Source: Poriferisodalis sp965116715 | Lineage (GTDB): Bacteria > Actinomycetota > Acidimicrobiia > Acidimicrobiales > Poriferisodalaceae | Direction of reading: 5' to 3' | NCBI GenBank assembly: GCA_965116715.1 | Contig: OZ220724.1 | Span: forward strand, 2,046,001 to 2,110,000 | Length of the DNA: 64,000 nt | The notes under the pieces: generated by a model | What the model saw: only the letters and a program-made list of their open reading frames with translations | What the model was told of the DNA's origin: nothing | Database searches by the model: none | Part shown: positions 59,703 to 64,000 of the stretch, in pieces | Position numbering within the stretch: the first letter of the stretch is position 1 | Layout: each line of letters starts with the position of its first letter | Position numbers and translations under genes: made by a program

Positions 59703-61571
59703 GTGGCGGTGCGTGTGGGACTGGCGCAGCTGAATGTTCGCCTCGGCGACCTTGACGGGAACGCCGAGATGATCATGGCTGCCTACGACGAAGCCGTGGG
59801 GCTGGGCGCCGAGGTGGTGGTGTTCAGCGAGCTGACCGTGACCGGGTACCCGCCGGAGGACCTGCTGCTCAAGCCGGCGTTCGTGGAGGGTGCCGCGGCG
59901 GCGCTGGAGCGGATCGCACAGCACACCGGGCCGGTGCCTGCGGTGGTGGGCTTTCCCGAGGACACCGGCCTCGATGGCCCGGTGCGGCTGTGGAACTCGG
60001 TGGCCAAGTGCTGGGACGGCGCGGTGCGCGGCGTGTACCGCAAGCACCTGCTGCCGAACTACTCGGTGTTCGACGAGCAGCGGTATTTCGTGCCCGGTAC
60101 CGACCCCGGGACGCTGCTGTGGGTGGATGAGACGCCGGTGAGCGTGTCGATCTGCGAAGACCTCTGGGGCGCGCCGTCCGACGCGGACGCGGCGTCACGC
60201 ACCGGTGAGCTGCCACCGGGCCTGAGTGGGGGCAGCGGCACCGGCGGGGACGGCGCCGGCGGGGACAGCGCCAGCCCGCACGACCCCAGTCCAGTGGTGG
60301 CGCAGGTCGCCATGGGGGCGCAGTTGGTGGTGGTGCTCAACGGATCCCCGTACCACCGGGGCAAGCAGCGCCACCGCGAAGCGATCGCGAGCGCGCGGGC
60401 GTCACAGCTCGGCGTGCCGGTCGTGTATGTCAACCAAGTGGGCGGGCAGGACGAGCTGGTCTTCGACGGCAGTTCGTTCGTGACCGACGCGGGCGGGAAC
60501 GTGGTGGTCCGGCTGCCCGCATTCGTCTCCCAGGTCGCTGTCTGCGACGTTGCCGTGCCCGGCGGCGAGAGTGCCGCTGCGGCGGAATCGGGGGGCTCGA
60601 CGCGTCACGGTCCGGCAGGCGCTCGCGCTGCCCAGAGCGTGCAGGCACCGGTGCTCGATCCGCTCGCCGAGGTCTGGCAGGCGCTTGTGTTGGCGACACG
60701 CGACTACGTCCGCAAGAACGGCTTCACCGATGTGGCGGTCGGCCTGTCGGGCGGCATCGACTCCAGCGCGGTCGCGGCCATCGCCGCCGACGCGCTCGGT
60801 CCGGCGCACGTGCACGGCGTGTCGATGCCGTCCCGCTACTCCAGCGAGGGCTCGCGCACCGACGCCGCCCAGCTTGCAGCGAACCTCGGCATCGACTTCC
60901 GCACCGTGCCCATCGAGCCGGCCCACGCTGCGCTGGCCGGGATGCTGGAGAGCGCCGTGAGCACCGGCGATGCCGACTCCACCAGCGCCGACCCGTCTGG
61001 CGCCGATCCACCGGACGACGCTGCGGCCGCGGATCTCACCGACCAGAACATCCAGAGCCGCATCCGCGGCGTGCTGCTGATGGCGCTGTCGAACCGGCAC
61101 GGCTGGCTGGTGCTCACCACCGGCAACAAGACCGAGACCTCGGTCGGCTACAGCACGCTGTACGGCGACACCGCCGGGGCCTACGCGGTCATCCGGGACG
61201 TGCCCAAGCTGCTGGTGTACGAGCTGTGCGAGTGGCGCAACCGCCAGGGCGACGGCGAGCGCATCCCGCAGGCCAGCCTGACCAAGCCCCCGTCAGCGGA
61301 ACTGCGTCCCGACCAGCGCGACGACCAGAGCCTGCCGCCCTATGAGCTGCTCGACCCGCTGGTCGAGGCCTATGTGGAAGGCGACCTGAGTGCCGCCGAG
61401 GTCGTGGAGGTGGCGCGCCGCCACGGCGCAGATGCCGAACTGGTGCACCGCGTAACCCGACTGGTCGACATCGCCGAGTACAAGCGGCGCCAGTCGCCGC
61501 CGGGCCCTCGCATCACCGCCAAGGGCTTCGGCAAGGATCGGCGCATGCCGATCACGAACTTCTTTCGCTGA
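59703..61571 (+). CDS. nadE: Glutamine-dependent NAD synthetase
   Basis: 622 residues, GTG start. The N-terminal nitrilase-type glutaminase has the catalytic triad: VFSELTVTGYPPEDL (Glu), GVYRKHLLPNYSVF (Lys), VSICEDLWGAP (Cys). The C-terminal synthetase has the PP-loop GLSGGIDSSAVAAIAADALG and TTGNKTETSVGYSTLYGDTA. It converts nicotinate adenine dinucleotide to NAD using ammonia from glutamine. A low-complexity Gly insert (about residues 170-195) and an acidic insert (about residues 420-440) are longer than usual. The gene is monocistronic. Confidence 0.96.
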   Translation: MAVRVGLAQLNVRLGDLDGNAEMIMAAYDEAVGLGAEVVVFSELTVTGYPPEDLLLKPAFVEGAAAALERIAQHTGPVPAVVGFPEDTGLDGPVRLWNSVAKCWDGAVRGVYRKHLLPNYSVFDEQRYFVPGTDPGTLLWVDETPVSVSICEDLWGAPSDADAASRTGELPPGLSGGSGTGGDGAGGDSASPHDPSPVVAQVAMGAQLVVVLNGSPYHRGKQRHREAIASARASQLGVPVVYVNQVGGQDELVFDGSSFVTDAGGNVVVRLPAFVSQVAVCDVAVPGGESAAAAESGGSTRHGPAGARAAQSVQAPVLDPLAEVWQALVLATRDYVRKNGFTDVAVGLSGGIDSSAVAAIAADALGPAHVHGVSMPSRYSSEGSRTDAAQLAANLGIDFRTVPIEPAHAALAGMLESAVSTGDADSTSADPSGADPPDDAAAADLTDQNIQSRIRGVLLMALSNRHGWLVLTTGNKTETSVGYSTLYGDTAGAYAVIRDVPKLLVYELCEWRNRQGDGERIPQASLTKPPSAELRPDQRDDQSLPPYELLDPLVEAYVEGDLSAAEVVEVARRHGADAELVHRVTRLVDIAEYKRRQSPPGPRITAKGFGKDRRMPITNFFR

Positions 61572-61602
61572 ACTCGATCGCGGCTGGCGGGGGGCGGGAT
61601 GC

Positions 61603-62616
61603 TCAGGCCAGGGCTTCGCCGATGGTCTGGCTGAGCAGGGCCGTCACCACGTAGGGATCGGCGTTGGCGTTCGGCCGGCGATCCTCGATGTAGCCCTTGC
61701 CGTCCTGGTGGACCTGCCAGGGAATGCGCACCGAGGCGCCGCGGTCGGACACGCCGTAGCTGAAGGTGTCGTAGCGCTCGGTCTCGTGCTCGCCGGTCAG
61801 GCGCAGCTCGATACCGTGGCCGTAGCCGGCGATGTGCTCTTCGGGCTTGCCCGGCGCACCCAGCGACTGAGCGGCCTTCACGACGGCGTCGTAGTTCTCG
61901 CGCATCGCCTTGGTGGACACGTTGGTGTGCATGCCCGCACCGTTCCAGTCGCCCTGCATGGGCTTCGCGGCCAGGCTGACCTCGATCTCGTGATCCTCGC
62001 CGGCGCGGTACAGCAGGTAGCGGGCCAGCCAGATCTCATCGCCCACGGTGAGCGCGTCGACGGGGCCGATCTGGAACTCCCACTGGCCGGGCATCACCTC
62101 GGCGTTGGTGCCCGAGATGTTCAGGCCCGCCTCGATGCACCAGGTGGTGTGCTGCTCCACCACGTCACGGCCGTGGATGCGCAGCGCGCCCACGCCGCAG
62201 TAGTACGGGCCCTGGGGGCCGGGGAAGCCGTTGGGCGGGAAGCCCGAGGGCCACTTCGTGACCGGGTCGAGCATGGTGTACTCCTGCTCGAGGCCGAACC
62301 AGAAGTCCTGATCGCCGTACTTGTCGAGGATGGCCCGGGTCTTGGCCCGCATGTTGGTGGGGTGCGGCTCCATCGTCTCGGGCAGGAAGGTCTCGCACAT
62401 CACCATGATGTCGTTGCCGCCCCGCAGCGGATCGGGGCAGGTGTAGACCGGCTTCAGCACGACGTCGGAGTCGCTGCCCTCGGCCTGATTGGTGCTCGAG
62501 CCGTCAAAGCCCCAGATGCCCGGCTCGTCGCCGTCGGCCAGGACTCTCGTCTTGGAACGCACCTCGGCCGTGGGCTCTGTGCCGTCAGTCCAGATGTACT
62601 CAGCCCGGTAGGTCAC
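61603..62616 (-). CDS. glnII: Glutamine synthetase, eukaryotic type (GSII)
   Basis: 337 residues from a GTG at 62616 with AAGGAG seven bases upstream; the longer frame is spurious. GSII signatures: GFDGSSTNQAEGSDSDVVLK, FWFGLEQEYTMLDPVTKWPS, GLNISGTNAEVMPGQWEFQI, GDWNGAGMHTNVSTKAMRE, and the C-terminal DRGASVRIPWQVHQDGKGYI. It makes glutamine from glutamate and ammonia and forms decamers. GSII occurs in streptomycetes, Frankia and rhizobia beside GSI. It diverges from a GSI gene across 233 bp, where both promoters must lie. Confidence 0.95.
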   Translation of the reverse strand: MTYRAEYIWTDGTEPTAEVRSKTRVLADGDEPGIWGFDGSSTNQAEGSDSDVVLKPVYTCPDPLRGGNDIMVMCETFLPETMEPHPTNMRAKTRAILDKYGDQDFWFGLEQEYTMLDPVTKWPSGFPPNGFPGPQGPYYCGVGALRIHGRDVVEQHTTWCIEAGLNISGTNAEVMPGQWEFQIGPVDALTVGDEIWLARYLLYRAGEDHEIEVSLAAKPMQGDWNGAGMHTNVSTKAMRENYDAVVKAAQSLGAPGKPEEHIAGYGHGIELRLTGEHETERYDTFSYGVSDRGASVRIPWQVHQDGKGYIEDRRPNANADPYVVTALLSQTIGEALA

Positions 62617-62849
62617 TGCATGCTCCTTCGCTGAATCAATCGCATGTGAGTCAACACTCCGTCCGCACGATACAAACCACCTAGGGTTTCCGGGCCATTG
62701 CCCAATTGTGAACAGCGCGTGAAGCTCGCTCCCGCCCCTAGATCGGGCGCCGATGCAGCGCCGACAATGGGGACTCAGCCATCGGGGTGCGACCTGCCCC
62801 GCTGCGGGCCCAGCGTGCCTGCGTGCCCGACCGGAAGGGGAAGGCCACT

Positions 62850-64000
62850 GTGACGATCCCAAGCCCGACGATCCCGAATCCAGCCAACCCAGCACGGGAA
62901 CGACCCCAGGACTACGTGCTGCGCCGCGTCACCGAACGCGGCGTGCGGCTGATCCGCCTGTGGTTCACCGATGTGGCAGGGCAGCTCAAGTCGTTCGCCA
63001 TCTCGCCCGCCGAGCTGGAGGCGGCGTTCACCCAGGGCATGGTGTTCGACGGGTCCTCCATCGAGGGCTTCAGCCGCATCGCCGAGGCCGACATGGTTGC
63101 CGTGCCCGACCCCGAGACGTTCGAGCTCATGCCGGCCCGCAACGGCGACGGCAGCGACGAGATCTCCGCCCGCATGTTCTGCGACATCACCGGCGCCGAC
63201 GGCACCCGTTTCGACGGCGATCCCCGGGGGGTGCTGCGCCGGGTCATGGACCGTGCGCACGACGCCGGCTACACGTTTTACGTCGCGCCCGAGATGGAGT
63301 ATTTCCTGTTCGAGCCCGACCGGGTCGACGGGCGGCCGGTGCCGCTCGACGCCGGCAGCTACTTCGACCTGACCACTGCCGACATCGCATCCAACATCAG
63401 GCACCGCACGCTGAGCGCGCTAGAGGCGATGGGCATACCGGTCGAGTACTCCTTCCACGAGGACGCGCCGTCCCAGCACGAGATCGACCTGCGCTACGCC
63501 GACGCGCTCACCATGGCCGACAGCGTGATGACCTTCCGGCTGCTGGTGCGCGAGATCGCCTTCGAGCACGGCGTGCACGCCACCTTCATGCCCAAGCCGC
63601 TCGCCGGCGTGCAGGGCTCGGGGATGCACACCCACATGTCGCTGTTCGCCGACGGGCGCAACGCCTTCAGCGACCCGAACTCGCCCGACGGGCTGTCCGA
63701 CGTGGCGCGGGGCTTCGTGGCCGGGCTGCTCGCCCACGCCCGCGAGATCACCGCCGTGACCAACCAGCTCGTCAACAGCTACAAGCGGCTGATCGCCGGC
63801 TACGAGGCACCGGTCGCCATCTCGTGGGCCCGCAGCAACCGTGCAGCGCTCATCCGGGTGCCGCCGACGCGCAACGAGGGGGAAGAGGCGACACGCGTCG
63901 AGTACCGGGCGCCCGATCCCGCCGCCAACCCCTACCTGGCGTTCGCCGTCATCCTGGCCGCCGGGCTGAAAGGCATCACCGAGGGCTACGAGCTGCCGCC
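62850..64000 (+). CDS. glnA: Glutamine synthetase type I, 5' part (runs off right edge)
   Basis: The GTG at 62850 is preceded by GGAAGGGGAAGG. The frame is open for 383 codons to the edge. GSI motifs: LWFTDVAGQLKSFAISPAEL, GMVFDGSSIEGFSRIAEADM, YVAPEMEYFLFEP, FMPKPLAGVQGSGMHTHMSL, NSYKRLIAGYEAPVAISWAR and EYRAPDPAANPYLAFAVILA. The adenylylation region lies beyond the window. The sequence is of the shorter GSI group (GlnA2/GSI-alpha-like in length of spacing), but without the C-terminus I cannot assign a subclass. Confidence 0.93.
   Translation, partial: MTIPSPTIPNPANPARERPQDYVLRRVTERGVRLIRLWFTDVAGQLKSFAISPAELEAAFTQGMVFDGSSIEGFSRIAEADMVAVPDPETFELMPARNGDGSDEISARMFCDITGADGTRFDGDPRGVLRRVMDRAHDAGYTFYVAPEMEYFLFEPDRVDGRPVPLDAGSYFDLTTADIASNIRHRTLSALEAMGIPVEYSFHEDAPSQHEIDLRYADALTMADSVMTFRLLVREIAFEHGVHATFMPKPLAGVQGSGMHTHMSLFADGRNAFSDPNSPDGLSDVARGFVAGLLAHAREITAVTNQLVNSYKRLIAGYEAPVAISWARSNRAALIRVPPTRNEGEEATRVEYRAPDPAANPYLAFAVILAAGLKGITEGYELP

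Overview
The window is high-GC DNA from an actinobacterium. WhiB proteins, a SenX3-RegX3 pair fused to a pst operon, a DUF4244-type Flp pilin, a DUF222/HNH protein, GSII beside GSI, and many GTG starts with GTGA/ATGA overlaps all point that way. A lineage near the Acidimicrobiia is my best guess, but it is inferred from gene content only; no rRNA is present.

Region 1 (1-35 kb) is accessory DNA dominated by secreted cell-wall-binding repeat 2 (CWB2) proteins. There are eight loci: a partial gene at the left edge, 404-3010, a frameshifted CWB2/periplasmic-binding fusion (3196-5378), three close paralogs called here A (16261-18942), B (19551-22361) and C (24213-26996), a CWB2/trypsin fusion cut by an in-frame UGA (27692-29437), and a 1,671-residue protein with CWB2 repeats and about 12 fibronectin III domains. 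Between them lie an IS630 element, a P4-type tyrosine integrase, three copies of a coiled-coil/one-TM gene, VapBC, a type IV toxin-antitoxin remnant, an AlkB-like dioxygenase, a DUF222/HNH protein, an NYN protein and several unknown membrane proteins. pyrE (27.1 kb) is the main housekeeping gene here. Paralog A has lost its signal peptide. Paralogs A and B, two coiled-coil genes and alkB share pieces of one 3' hairpin module. Similar TTACGT sequences flank the 4.8-kb segment holding a coiled-coil gene, paralog B and the integrase.

Region 2 (35-43.8 kb) changes gradually to core genes: two toxin-antitoxin pairs and a RelE remnant, then a PDZ/Lon-type membrane protease, a HEAT-repeat protein, an MreB homolog, MoaE, an SDR epimerase and a DUF2342 protein that has lost its zinc ligands.

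Region 3 (43.8-64 kb) is mostly conserved chromosome. It holds a complete phosphate regulon (pstSCAB-phoU-senX3-regX3 plus an MFS gene), two WhiB genes, tatA, a compact Tad/Flp pilus operon (tadZ-tadA-tadB-tadC-flp-tadE), a selenocysteine tRNA gene, a principal-type sigma factor, a VapBC pair, glutamine-dependent NAD synthetase, and divergent GSII and GSI genes, the last cut by the right edge.
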